Assembly (NCBI GenBank): GCA_964639965.1 | Contig: CAZXGI010000004.1 | Span: 11,707 to 75,706 of the forward strand | Length of the DNA: 64,000 nt | Reading direction: 5' to 3' | Origin: TMED23 sp964639965 | GTDB lineage: Bacteria > Pseudomonadota > Alphaproteobacteria > Rhodospirillales > UBA2165 | Shown: positions 35,124 to 44,238 of the stretch, piece by piece | Numbering within the stretch: position 1 is the first letter of the stretch | Layout of the letters: each line of letters starts with the position of its first letter | Program-made: the position numbers and the translations under genes | The notes under the pieces: generated by a model | What the model was told of the DNA's origin: nothing | Databases searched by the model: none | Seen by the model: the letters and a program-made list of their open reading frames with translations, nothing else

Positions 35124-35849
35124 ATGTGGTTAGATATTGCAGAACTTCAAGACTTCTATGATAACCCATTAGGTCAAATGGCTAGTCGTATAATTAGCCG
35201 CCACATGCGCGAAATTTGGCCCGACGTTACAGGCATGAGTATGTTGGGACTAGGATATTCAGCACCGTATCTAAATATGTTCCTTAATGAAGCCAGCAAT
35301 ATAATTGCCGCCATGCCCGCCTCGGAGGGAGCTAACTATTGGTCAGATCAAGCCTTCGGGCAAACCATCATTACGGATGAGACTGAACTTCCTTTGGAAG
35401 ACCTATCCATTGAGCGGGTCGTTTTAATCCATGGAGCCGAATTTAGCGAAGCCATTCGGCCAATGATGAGGGAAATATGGCGCATTTTGTCTAATAATGG
35501 ACGATTAATGATAATTGTTCCAAACAGGAGAGGCGTCTGGGCAAGATTTGAGCGAACACCGTTTGGCCACGGAAGACCTTATAGCAAATCACAGTTAATA
35601 CAGCTACTAGGTGATACTTTATTCACTCCCACAAAAACAAACTCTGCCCTTTATATGCCGCCAACCCGTTTGAGCATGCTCATCTCATCTGCTGCAGCAT
35701 GGGAAAATATTGGCCGGCACTGGCTTGGCATACCAGGCCTAGCTGTGGGGGGAGTTATATCAATCGAGGCAAAAAAGCAGATTTATGCGGTAACACCAAA
35801 TGTTAACATTTCTAGGCAACGTGGCTATGTAACAATAACAAACCAGTAG
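35124..35849 (+). CDS. SAM-dependent methyltransferase (type 11-like)
   Basis: This protein of about 241 residues has a class I methyltransferase-like fold, with MLGLGYSAPYL as the degenerate glycine loop and MREIWRILSNNGRLMIIVPN as the post-IV motif. The frame is open to a TTG at 35097, but the ATG at 35124 (MWLDIAEL) is the usual N terminus for this alphaproteobacterial family. The substrate is unknown. The SAM loop lacks the normal GxGxG, so activity may be weak or binding atypical. It ends 10 bases before the convergent metW. Confidence 0.8.
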   Translation: MWLDIAELQDFYDNPLGQMASRIISRHMREIWPDVTGMSMLGLGYSAPYLNMFLNEASNIIAAMPASEGANYWSDQAFGQTIITDETELPLEDLSIERVVLIHGAEFSEAIRPMMREIWRILSNNGRLMIIVPNRRGVWARFERTPFGHGRPYSKSQLIQLLGDTLFTPTKTNSALYMPPTRLSMLISSAAAWENIGRHWLGIPGLAVGGVISIEAKKQIYAVTPNVNISRQRGYVTITNQ

Positions 35850-35859
35850 CATTTTCTAA

Positions 35860-36489
35860 TTAAGATTTTTTGAGTAGAAAAATCGCTTGTTCACCACGAA
35901 GATTGGCAAAACGCATTCCAGAGCTTCCAATTGCTCGCCTCCGCCCAACTCGGTCCAGTGCGAAACCGTTCTCAATCGTGATGCCCAATGTGTAGCAAAG
36001 GTTGATAAAATCAGTAATTGTACAGAAATGAATATTCGGGGTATCGTACCAATTATAGGACAAAGTTTTTGTCTGAGGCATTTTGCCAATAAACATCAAA
36101 CTTGCACGCACTCGCCAATAACCAAAATTAGGAAATGAGACAATTGCTCGTTTGCCAATGCGAACAAGATTTTTTAGCACATTATGAGGTTCTCGGGTTG
36201 CCTGCAGGGTTTGACCCAATATAACGTAGTCAAAGGCTTGATTTGGATAGTCGTCAAGATCTTGATCTGCATCACCTTGGATAACAGACAAACCTGCTGA
36301 AACGCATGAGTTAACACCCTCTGAGCTTAACTCAATACCGCGGCCATCAACTTTCTTTTCACGGTTGAGATAATCTAGAAGCGTGCCGTCACCACAACCT
36401 ACGTCAAGCGCCCGACAGCCTGGTTCTACCATCTTTGCAATAAGCTGAAGATCAACTCGAAGATTTATCTTTTTTTCTTGAGCAATCAT
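35860..36489 (-). CDS. metW: Methionine biosynthesis protein MetW
   Basis: This 209-residue methyltransferase-fold protein has the motif I ALDVGCGDGTLLDYL, and VRIGKRAIVSFPNFGYW and YNWYDTPNIHFCTITDF as MetW signatures. MetW acts with MetX in homoserine acylation for methionine synthesis. Its start overlaps the metX stop by four bases, the standard metX-metW coupling. Confidence 0.94.
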   Translation of the reverse strand: MIAQEKKINLRVDLQLIAKMVEPGCRALDVGCGDGTLLDYLNREKKVDGRGIELSSEGVNSCVSAGLSVIQGDADQDLDDYPNQAFDYVILGQTLQATREPHNVLKNLVRIGKRAIVSFPNFGYWRVRASLMFIGKMPQTKTLSYNWYDTPNIHFCTITDFINLCYTLGITIENGFALDRVGRRRAIGSSGMRFANLRGEQAIFLLKKS

Positions 36490-37628
36490 ATTTTTGATAG
36501 TCCATATTTGTCAGCAGCTCCTTCCAAGAAACCTGCCAAGACTTTCCAAAATTCTGGTTCCTCAAGCAAAAATGCATCGTGGCCTTTGTCTGATTCTATT
36601 TCAGCAAAACTTACATTAGCAGCTACGGCATTTAGAGCCTTAACAACGGCTCGGCTCTCTGCAGTTTGATATAACCAATCACTAGTAAAAGAGATTATAC
36701 AAAATCTTGTTTTTACCCCTCGAAAAGCCTCCGCTAGAACACCACTCCCATAACGTTCAGCAATATCAAAATAATCCATTGCTCTTGTAATATACAAATA
36801 TGAGTTTGCATCAAAGCGTTCGACAAACGTACTCCCCTGATGACGCAAATAACTCTCAACTTGAAAATCAGCATCGAAACCAAAAGTGATAGCTTCTCGA
36901 TCTTGTAACCGCCGGCCGAACTTATTTTGCAAAGCGGGTTCCGACAAATAAGTTATGTGGGCAATCATTCTAGCAATGGCTAAGCCACGCTGAGGATAGC
37001 AGTCCTTGTTTAAATAATCACCACCTCTCCAATCTTGATCGGCCATGATAGCCTGTCGACCGACTTCATGAAATGCTATATTTTGTGCGGAGTGATGGGG
37101 TGCTGTAGCAATGGGAACCGCAGAAAAAACACGGTCCGGAAAAGCTGCTGCCCATTCAAGAACTTGCATTCCACCCATCGAGCCACCAATTACACAGAAA
37201 AGTTTTTCTATTCCCAACGAATCTAGCAGTAGTGCTTGGGCACGAACCATATCACTAATTGTAATACCAGGAAATTGAAGCCCCCAGAAATCACCAGTAT
37301 TAAGATTAATTTCCTTTGGCCCTGTCGACCCCATGCAACCACCAAGAATATTAGAACAAATAATAAAATATTTGTCTGTATCCAAGATTTTACCCGAGCC
37401 TATAACTAGATGCCACCAACCAGGTTTCCCAGAATTTGGATTAATCCCACCTGCGAATTGATCTCCACTTAAAGCATGACACACTAAAATAGCGTTGGAT
37501 TTTTCAGAATTTAATTCACCATAAGTTTGATATGCTTGCGTAAAATTTGAAAGTTCAACACCGCAATCAAGAAGCAGGGGTTTTTCAACACCAAGAATGG
37601 CCTTATTACCAATATTATCTGTCGTCAT
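36486..37628 (-). CDS. metX: Homoserine O-acyltransferase MetX
   Basis: This 380-residue alpha/beta hydrolase-fold enzyme has the nucleophile elbow GGSMGGMQ, plus ALSGDQFAGG, NILGGCMGSTGP and the C-terminal DKGHDAFLLE with the catalytic His. It acylates homoserine (acetyl- or succinyl-CoA) as the first committed step of methionine synthesis. It is divergent from the chorismate mutase operon. I looked for a SAM riboswitch in the 253-base leader and found no convincing match. Confidence 0.95.
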   Translation of the reverse strand: MTTDNIGNKAILGVEKPLLLDCGVELSNFTQAYQTYGELNSEKSNAILVCHALSGDQFAGGINPNSGKPGWWHLVIGSGKILDTDKYFIICSNILGGCMGSTGPKEINLNTGDFWGLQFPGITISDMVRAQALLLDSLGIEKLFCVIGGSMGGMQVLEWAAAFPDRVFSAVPIATAPHHSAQNIAFHEVGRQAIMADQDWRGGDYLNKDCYPQRGLAIARMIAHITYLSEPALQNKFGRRLQDREAITFGFDADFQVESYLRHQGSTFVERFDANSYLYITRAMDYFDIAERYGSGVLAEAFRGVKTRFCIISFTSDWLYQTAESRAVVKALNAVAANVSFAEIESDKGHDAFLLEEPEFWKVLAGFLEGAADKYGLSKI

Positions 37629-37807
37629 GTGATTTACAGTTTTTTCATTCTTTGGTTATCTACATCTATATATATAGCTATTTCTTTATAAATTACTTCT
37701 TATCAAATAGTTGTTAATATAAGTAAATTAGCAAAGAAACGTTAATATTGGAGTCATAGCTATGAACGGTGTCACAATCTGTCAATGTTTTCTTTGATTT
37801 TAAGTGC

Positions 37808-37833
37808 TTAGCAGACTATCACTGTCTAGCTAA
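37808..37833 (+). promoter_or_regulatory. Leader hairpin upstream of chorismate mutase
   Basis: TTAGCAGAC (37808-37816) pairs with GTCT-a-GCTAA (37824-37833), a nine-pair stem with one bulged A and a 7-base loop. It lies 48 bases before the chorismate mutase start. It follows an 11-codon frame with a GGAG site (ATG 37762 to TGA 37797, MNGVTICQCFL). The pair could be a leader-peptide regulatory element. There is no T-run, and the peptide has no Tyr, Trp or His codons and a single Phe codon, so attenuation by aromatic amino acids is not supported. Confidence 0.25.
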
Positions 37834-37881
37834 TATAGAAAAACTATAACAAATGGTTTTAAAAAAGTATTTTGTGATAAA

Positions 37882-38802
37882 ATGTCAGATGATAAAATAA
37901 AAACTTTAAGGGATAAAATTGATCAAATCGACAGTGAGATCCAGAATCTCCTGACCCGACGAGCTCAGATTTCGCTGGAAGTGAGAGATGCCAAAAAAAT
38001 TCATGAAGCAAAGTTAAAGCCTGGCCGTGAAGCTCAAATCATACGTGCCCTCATAGACAGACATCACGGAAGCTTTCCAAAACTTGAATTGATAAGAATT
38101 TGGCGCGAAATCCTAAGTACCTCGCTACAGTTACAAGGATCGTTTGATTTGGCTGTTTACAAGCCTGATAACAAAAGTGGTAATGACTGGGGATATTTAT
38201 CATCTGCTCGCAGACATTTTGGTTCAAATACACCCATAACTACATACTCTTCTCAACGCCGGGTTATCGAAGCTGTTCTCGAAAATGAGTGCTCCGCAGG
38301 AATTTTGCCAATACCCACTCGGAATGAAGAAAATCCCTGGTGGCGATACGTAGCCGTACAAGGGAACACCGTAAAAAACGGTATTCCATCAAAACCCGCT
38401 CGAATTATTGCTAGGCTTCCTTTTGCTGCTCCAGAAACCAAACATGGGCCCTCCAGAAACGAATCAAAGGAGTGTGTAGTTATTTCTAAGAGTGAAGCAG
38501 ATCCATCGGGGCTTGATGAAACATACATAGTTCTTGATTTTTCAGTAAATATTTCAAGCTCCAGAATAGAAACTCGACTAACAGAAAATAATCTGGCTAG
38601 CTCAATCTTATCTATTTGGCACGATTCAGAAGCACCTGAAAGATGGTTGTGCCTTTTATGTATTAGTGGATTTATAATAGCAGAAGATGACAAACTTAAT
38701 CGATTTGCAGGAGGTTTTAGTGAAATATTAAATCAAATAACTATATTAGGTAGCTACGCTAAACCTTTCAACCCAGACAAAATCAGTTCAAACAATATTT
38801 AG
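37882..38802 (+). CDS. Chorismate mutase (AroQ type) with C-terminal dehydratase-like domain
   Basis: This 306-residue protein starts with an AroQ chorismate mutase domain (residues 1-90: KIDQIDSEIQNLLTRRAQISLEV, and IRIWREILSTSLQLQ with catalytic Arg/Lys/Gln positions). Residues from about 95 to 290 resemble the fold of prephenate dehydratase, but I see no catalytic Thr-Arg-Phe motif and no clear ACT regulatory motif, so this part may be regulatory or inactive. The enzyme converts chorismate to prephenate for Phe/Tyr synthesis. It leads an operon with hisC and tyrC. Confidence 0.85.
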   Translation: MSDDKIKTLRDKIDQIDSEIQNLLTRRAQISLEVRDAKKIHEAKLKPGREAQIIRALIDRHHGSFPKLELIRIWREILSTSLQLQGSFDLAVYKPDNKSGNDWGYLSSARRHFGSNTPITTYSSQRRVIEAVLENECSAGILPIPTRNEENPWWRYVAVQGNTVKNGIPSKPARIIARLPFAAPETKHGPSRNESKECVVISKSEADPSGLDETYIVLDFSVNISSSRIETRLTENNLASSILSIWHDSEAPERWLCLLCISGFIIAEDDKLNRFAGGFSEILNQITILGSYAKPFNPDKISSNNI

Positions 38803-38818
38803 TTAACAGGGATTAAAA

Positions 38819-39916
38819 ATGGCCTCCCCTAATCCACTAGACGGTTTAAAATCTATTGCCCCTTATATTGGTGGCGAATCTAAACTTACCGGATTCGATC
38901 GCATTATAAAACTTGCTTCAAATGAAGGCGCATTTGGTCCAAGTAAAAGAACGCTCGAAGCCCTAAGTTCCAATGCCTACGAATTTTGTCGTTATCCTGA
39001 TGGTGATTGTGATGAACTGAGAGGTTTATTAGCTAGAAAGAATAATTTACCTAAAGACAATATTATTTGTGGTGCAGGTTCCGATGAACTTATCAGTTTA
39101 CTTTGCAGATCTTACGCTGGACCCGGCGATGAAGTTCTCCATTCAGTCCATAGCTTTGCAATGTATCCAATATATGCCCGAACTGTTCGTGCAACTGTTG
39201 TTACTGCGCAAGAGAATGATATTACTGTAGACGTTGATCAATTACTGAAACGCGTGACGGATAAAACAAAGTTATTATTTATTGCAAATCCAAACAATCC
39301 GACAGGCACCTATATTCCAAAATCAGAAGTCCAACGCTTGATTGACCACTTACCAAAAACGGTTTTATTGGTTCTTGATGCTGCCTATTCAGAGTTTGTT
39401 GATATGGATGATTATTCAGACTGTTCAGAATTTGTATCGGCCAATGAAAATGTTGTCATGTTAAGAACATTTTCTAAAATCTATGGCATGGCTGGCTTAA
39501 GATTAGGTTGGATATATGCGCCAAATGGCGTAATTGATATTATCAATCGTATCCGCAGTCCATTCAATGTATCATATCCAGCGATAGTAGCGGGAATAGC
39601 AGCCACTAAAGATGAAGAATTTTTAGAATTATCTCAAGAACACAACAAAAAGTGGCTAAAATGGACAATGAATAGTATCCGAACTTTAGGACTTGAGGTG
39701 CCCGACAGCGTTTGTAATTTTGTGCTTATCCGCTTTCCCCAAGATGCGAATGCAGATTTAACGGCAGAGTCAGCTGACAATTTTCTAAAATCTAAAGGCA
39801 TTATTGTACGCCGCATGGGTGGTTATGGTTTACCCAACGCTTTAAGAATTTCAATTGGCACGGGTGAAGAAATGGAAATAACTGTAAATGCGCTTACAAA
39901 ATTTTTGAGCATATAA
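38819..39916 (+). CDS. hisC: Histidinol-phosphate / aromatic aminotransferase
   Basis: This 365-residue fold-type I PLP enzyme carries the lysine in RTFSKIYGMAGLRLGW, IANPNNPTGTYI, and LDAAYSEF. It is of HisC length and sequence type. It sits between chorismate mutase and prephenate dehydrogenase, so it may transaminate phenylpyruvate or prephenate in addition to, or instead of, imidazole-acetol phosphate. The context fits an aromatic aminotransferase; the family name is HisC. Confidence 0.93.
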   Translation: MASPNPLDGLKSIAPYIGGESKLTGFDRIIKLASNEGAFGPSKRTLEALSSNAYEFCRYPDGDCDELRGLLARKNNLPKDNIICGAGSDELISLLCRSYAGPGDEVLHSVHSFAMYPIYARTVRATVVTAQENDITVDVDQLLKRVTDKTKLLFIANPNNPTGTYIPKSEVQRLIDHLPKTVLLVLDAAYSEFVDMDDYSDCSEFVSANENVVMLRTFSKIYGMAGLRLGWIYAPNGVIDIINRIRSPFNVSYPAIVAGIAATKDEEFLELSQEHNKKWLKWTMNSIRTLGLEVPDSVCNFVLIRFPQDANADLTAESADNFLKSKGIIVRRMGGYGLPNALRISIGTGEEMEITVNALTKFLSI

Positions 39917-39917
39917 A

Positions 39918-40826
39918 ATGAAAAAGAAATATTCAAAAAAAATATTCAAACGGATAGCTTTGATCGGAATTGGCCTGATCGGTTCATCAATAGCCCGTCG
40001 TGTTAAGCGTGATAATTTAGCTGACCATATTTCTGTTACTGCCCGTAGCCAAAAAAGTTTGGATAAAGCGGTTGAATTAGGTTTTGCTGATTCTGTTACA
40101 CTTGAACAAAAAGATAGCGTAAAGAATGCAGATCTAATAGTTATCTGTTCGCCGATTGGAGTATATAAAGATATTATAAAAAATATTAGAACAAGCTTGA
40201 AGCCGGGAGCTATCATAACCGACGTAGGTTCTGTAAAACAGGCTGTTATTCGTGATCTAAGTCCCCATATTCCAGAAGGAGTTCAATTTGTTCCTGCCCA
40301 CCCAGTGGCCGGAACAGAGCACTCAGGACCTGAGTCTGGATTTCCCGAATTGTTTGATGATCGATGGTGCATCATCACCCCAACGGACATAACAAACATA
40401 GAATCAGTCGATAAAGTAAAACAGTTCTGGCAATCACTTGGCTCTAATATAGAAATTATGGAGCCTGACCATCACGACTTGGTCATGGCTATGACTTCAC
40501 ACCTGCCCCATTTAATAGCCTATACGATCGTTGGGACAGCGACAGACCTTGAGAAATCTTTGACTAATGAAGTAATTAAATTTTCGGCTGGTGGTTTTCG
40601 CGACTTCACCAGAATTGCAGCTTCTGATCCCACTATGTGGCGAGATGTATTCCTTAACAATCGTGATGCCGTCCTTGAAATGCTGCAAAGGTTTAGTGAA
40701 GATATTACTGCCCTCCAACGTGCAATCCGTTGGGGTGAAGGAGATACGTTATACGAGTTATTTTCAAAGACCAGAAAAGCACGTCGTGGCGTGATTGAAG
40801 CTAAACAAGAAAAAATGTATGACTGA
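39918..40826 (+). CDS. tyrC: Prephenate/arogenate dehydrogenase
   Basis: This 302-residue protein has an N-terminal Rossmann motif (ALIGIGLIGSSIARR), TDVGSVKQAV, and the prephenate dehydrogenase motif FVPAHPVAGTEHSGP with the catalytic His. HLPHLIAYTIVGTA and FSAGGFRDFTRIAASDP complete the helical dimerisation domain. It oxidises prephenate or arogenate toward tyrosine with NAD(P). It starts two bases after hisC and ends convergently with the DUF2125 gene. Confidence 0.94.
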   Translation: MKKKYSKKIFKRIALIGIGLIGSSIARRVKRDNLADHISVTARSQKSLDKAVELGFADSVTLEQKDSVKNADLIVICSPIGVYKDIIKNIRTSLKPGAIITDVGSVKQAVIRDLSPHIPEGVQFVPAHPVAGTEHSGPESGFPELFDDRWCIITPTDITNIESVDKVKQFWQSLGSNIEIMEPDHHDLVMAMTSHLPHLIAYTIVGTATDLEKSLTNEVIKFSAGGFRDFTRIAASDPTMWRDVFLNNRDAVLEMLQRFSEDITALQRAIRWGEGDTLYELFSKTRKARRGVIEAKQEKMYD

Positions 40827-40850
40827 ACAACAAAACCTACCTACTTTCCC

Positions 40851-42035
40851 CTAATTATCACCCAAAGATCGTTTATCCCAATTTATAGAAGGTAAATTCA
40901 TTATTGGCACTGGGCCAACTGATACCTTTCTATCTTGGATCGTAAGGGGCAAACTAATACCTCTCTTTCCACTCGGATAACGTTTTGAAATCCCTCTTAA
41001 AATAACTTTAGCCAATAACGCGGTGTTGGACCGAATAAATCCAGAAGCTTTTAGCTTATCCACGAAAGGCATTATCCCTTTGAAATTTATGGTCATTGCT
41101 AATAACGGTTGCAAATTTTGATCAAGCGCCAATGTTCCAGCCCCATGCGATTTTATGCTATCAGAATTCCCTTCAAAAGAATCAATATCAATAATCCCGC
41201 CAGCATCACGCCACGTTTCAAGGTTATGCGAACTTAAAATAGGGTCCAGTTCTCCAACAATTCTCAAGTTCATAAAAAGTTTTTCTAAGTGATTACCAAT
41301 AGGCAAGTTAACTGTTTTTGGTAAATAGATCCCTTTTAATTTTACTTGCAAAATCCGAGAAGGATTCTTTTTTACTTCAGAATGCCCAATTTTACCTTGT
41401 AATGAATGCTGAGTGCTAAAAAAAACTGAATCAATCGCGGTCTCTATTTTTGACAACTTTTCTGCTATTTTTATTCCTCGAGCGTTGATTTTGATTTCTT
41501 CCAACCGTGGGAAGTGAGATATTTTAACATCAACATCAATCAATTCTGCTTCACTTTCAAAATTGTATATGACACCACCGTTTCTTATAGACAAGTTATT
41601 TGAACCACTTATATCGAGTTTAACACTATTAAAATTCCATGGCCTTACTTTGACGACAGCACGCTGGGCTTGCCAAATCCATTTTTTCCTCTCTCCAGGT
41701 TTTTCATGTTGAATAACACCAAATGGTATTTGTAACTGAAAGTCGGTTATACCTATACGGAGATTCAATGGATATCCTGTAATTGCTAACTTATCATATG
41801 AAACAAATATTCCATTCTTAGTTCCATGGCCTTTTAAATCTGCAATCGTGTTCTTTAGATATAAATTCATACCATACCAGAAAAATGTGTAAGTAATAAC
41901 TATAAGTCCAAAGATAGATAGGCTAATTAAGAGATTTTTAGATTTTCTAGGTGAAAATAAATAATACCTAGGATGTTGGTTCTTAAGCACACCAAGCCCT
42001 ATTTTTTCTATAATTTCGTTAATCGTTATTTTCAA
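40851..42035 (-). CDS. DUF2125 domain membrane-anchored protein
   Basis: This 394-residue protein has one N-terminal membrane segment (about 34-52) and a long beta-rich extracytoplasmic region with DKLAITGYPLNLRIGITDF, the recognisable start of DUF2125. The function of the family is unknown. It commonly lies next to tyrC in Rhodospirillales. It resembles AsmA-type envelope proteins in overall style. It is 82 bases downstream of the AMP-ligase gene on the same strand. Confidence 0.8.
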   Translation of the reverse strand: MKITINEIIEKIGLGVLKNQHPRYYLFSPRKSKNLLISLSIFGLIVITYTFFWYGMNLYLKNTIADLKGHGTKNGIFVSYDKLAITGYPLNLRIGITDFQLQIPFGVIQHEKPGERKKWIWQAQRAVVKVRPWNFNSVKLDISGSNNLSIRNGGVIYNFESEAELIDVDVKISHFPRLEEIKINARGIKIAEKLSKIETAIDSVFFSTQHSLQGKIGHSEVKKNPSRILQVKLKGIYLPKTVNLPIGNHLEKLFMNLRIVGELDPILSSHNLETWRDAGGIIDIDSFEGNSDSIKSHGAGTLALDQNLQPLLAMTINFKGIMPFVDKLKASGFIRSNTALLAKVILRGISKRYPSGKRGISLPLTIQDRKVSVGPVPIMNLPSINWDKRSLGDN

Positions 42036-42116
42036 ATCTAAGACCTTTCACCTTTAGAAAAGTTGTTTAAAAAATCCAATCTATTCCAAAGTAGGTGACC
42101 AATATAGCAAAAGTAA

Positions 42117-43703
42117 TTATTCTAGGATTTTAGCTTTCTGACTACTTTCCGCTTTGTCCCTTAGGACAAAACGTTGCAACTTGCCTGTCGCTGTTAAGGG
42201 CATTTCATCCAAGTAATATATACGACGAGGGCATTTGTATATCGACAGATTAGCCCTCAATGAAGCAATTAACTGTTTTTCAAAATCTTCCTTTGGGACG
42301 GCTAACTTTGGGGTAACTATGAATAGGGCTAAACGTATAAGACCATCCTCATTTGGTACTCCCACAATTGCCGCTTCAGTTACTGCCTTATTTTTTAAAA
42401 CTTCGGCCTCAATTTCGGCGGGGCTAACCCATTGACCTGAGATTTTAAGGATATCATCAATACGACCTTGATACTCATAATAACCCAAGTCATCAAACGT
42501 AAACATATCATTAGTACAATACCAACCGTCCTTAAAAACTTCACGTGTTCTTTTTTTCATATTCCAGTATCCAGAAGCAACACATTCCATCTTAACCCAT
42601 AGGATACCTGGGGTATTTGATTTTGTAATTACCTCACCGCTGTCATCGACTAACTTGACTTTAGTTTTTGGTGTCGGCAATCCACAGGTTCCGGAAATTA
42701 TTTTATCTGGACGATTGGCTAAAAACAAAAAACAGGTTTCAGTAGCGCCAATTCCTTCAAGGATGGGATGACCGGTTACCTCTGCCCATCGTGCAAAAAG
42801 AGTGCTCGGAAGTTTTTCACCCGCAGTAATATAATGACGCACATTCTTAAATTGCGATTTATTTGCAACACCTTCTCTCAACATATTGCGGTAAAAAGTT
42901 GGAACACTAAGAAAAATTGTAGGTTTGTGTTGCTGAACAACGTTAGCTACAGCTTCGGCATCCGGCCATTCTGGGTAAAGTATCGTGGTGGCACCTAATC
43001 TAATTGATGCAAGAAAACAGTGTGCCAACGAAAAAGCAAAGAACAACTTCGAAGATCCATAAATACGATCACCGGGACCAACACCCAATATTTCACCCAT
43101 TAAGTGATCCGCCGCTAAAATCGATTTTTGGCTATGAACTACACCTTTCGGCCTGCCTGTAGTGCCAGACGAATACATCCAAAAAGCAGGATCCTCTGGT
43201 TTTAATTTGACCGCATCTAATTGGTGCGAAGCACCTCCCATAATTTTTGGGAGATAATATAAATCTCCATGTTCGACATCAGTATTTATAATTTTAGGTC
43301 TCAAGGAAATATCTTTTGCAATGCCTCGATAACCAGATAAAAACACATCATCTAAGACAATAGCCTTAGCTTTACTATCGTTCATAGTATAAGCTACATC
43401 ATCGGGATTTAGTCGGAGATTAATTGCAATCGGTATTGCTCCAATCTTTAATAGACCTAAATAAACATAAAAAAAAGCAGGGGTATCACGGACCATTATT
43501 ATAACCCTATCTCCAATCGAGATATTGATTTTTAGGAAAGCATTACCCGCTTGATTCACGCGAGACCATAGTTGACTATAATTGACAATCTCATCATCAC
43601 AAATAATCGCGGCATCATGATCTTGACCACGTAGTTTAGATGGAGAAAGAATAATTTCGGCCATATTGACCTGATTATTTTCAAATGTCTTAGATAGTTG
43701 CAT
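42117..43703 (-). CDS. Benzoate-CoA ligase family acyl-CoA synthetase
   Basis: This protein of about 528 residues is an adenylate-forming enzyme. Visible are YSSGTTGRPKGVVHSQ (P-loop), EGIGATETCFLF (A5), YQGRIDDILKISGQWVSPAEIE (hinge) and the C-terminal lysine in MPLTATGKLQRF. LWVKMECVASGYWN and KCPRRIYYLDEMP are typical of the benzoate-CoA ligase branch. It probably activates an aromatic acid with CoA. The frame extends to 43778, but the ATG at 43703 has a GGGGGA site 5 bases upstream. No aromatic ring-reducing or box genes are adjacent. Confidence 0.88.
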   Translation of the reverse strand: MQLSKTFENNQVNMAEIILSPSKLRGQDHDAAIICDDEIVNYSQLWSRVNQAGNAFLKINISIGDRVIIMVRDTPAFFYVYLGLLKIGAIPIAINLRLNPDDVAYTMNDSKAKAIVLDDVFLSGYRGIAKDISLRPKIINTDVEHGDLYYLPKIMGGASHQLDAVKLKPEDPAFWMYSSGTTGRPKGVVHSQKSILAADHLMGEILGVGPGDRIYGSSKLFFAFSLAHCFLASIRLGATTILYPEWPDAEAVANVVQQHKPTIFLSVPTFYRNMLREGVANKSQFKNVRHYITAGEKLPSTLFARWAEVTGHPILEGIGATETCFLFLANRPDKIISGTCGLPTPKTKVKLVDDSGEVITKSNTPGILWVKMECVASGYWNMKKRTREVFKDGWYCTNDMFTFDDLGYYEYQGRIDDILKISGQWVSPAEIEAEVLKNKAVTEAAIVGVPNEDGLIRLALFIVTPKLAVPKEDFEKQLIASLRANLSIYKCPRRIYYLDEMPLTATGKLQRFVLRDKAESSQKAKILE

Positions 43704-43869
43704 CAGAATCCCCCTAAGACTGATATAAAATGGCCATTTTTTTGACCACCAAATTAATTTAAAATATTGCCAAATCACTGATCGTTTGTAATCTAGGACC
43801 GATCTAAGTGAAATAGAAAATTTAAAAAAATTATTTTTCTAGCAGAAAATAGATTTAGATTAAATAAGA

Positions 43870-44214
43870 ATGGGGGCTAAAATTTTTAGCGCAAATGACA
43901 AAAAGTCGCCAATAATCAAAATTATCATATTATTATATAGTTTACCGTTAATATTAATGGCCTGTAGCAACAAGAATTTCGAATGGCAAAACCCAAAAAA
44001 ATTGGAGGATTATTGGCCAGCTGATATTTCAAAATGCAAAATAATTGCCACAACACAACTCAACAGACAACTTGATATTGAAAATGATGCGAATTTTGAT
44101 ATTAAAAATGAGTTGAAAACACTATTCGAAAAACTTGATGCTGAAAAAAAATATAATTCTTACTATACTGATTGTCTTAAAGAAAAAGGTTATCAAAGAA
44201 ATTTAGTTAAATAA
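43870..44214 (+). CDS. Small putative lipoprotein of unknown function
   Basis: This 114-residue protein has a basic N terminus, a hydrophobic stretch (residues 15-30) and a lipobox LMAC with the lipidated Cys at residue 32. The mature part is short, polar and rich in Lys/Asp. I do not recognise the family. It precedes the Xaa-Pro aminopeptidase gene by 24 bases. Confidence 0.6.
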   Translation: MGAKIFSANDKKSPIIKIIILLYSLPLILMACSNKNFEWQNPKKLEDYWPADISKCKIIATTQLNRQLDIENDANFDIKNELKTLFEKLDAEKKYNSYYTDCLKEKGYQRNLVK

Positions 44215-44238
44215 TTAGAATGGCGATAAAGAAAAAAT

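Noticed and set aside
37629..37881. Possible SAM-II or other SAM riboswitch upstream of metX
   Set aside because: I compared the minus-strand leader with the SAM-II core as I remember it and found no matching pseudoknot or conserved GATAAATGTAGCTAAA-like stretch.
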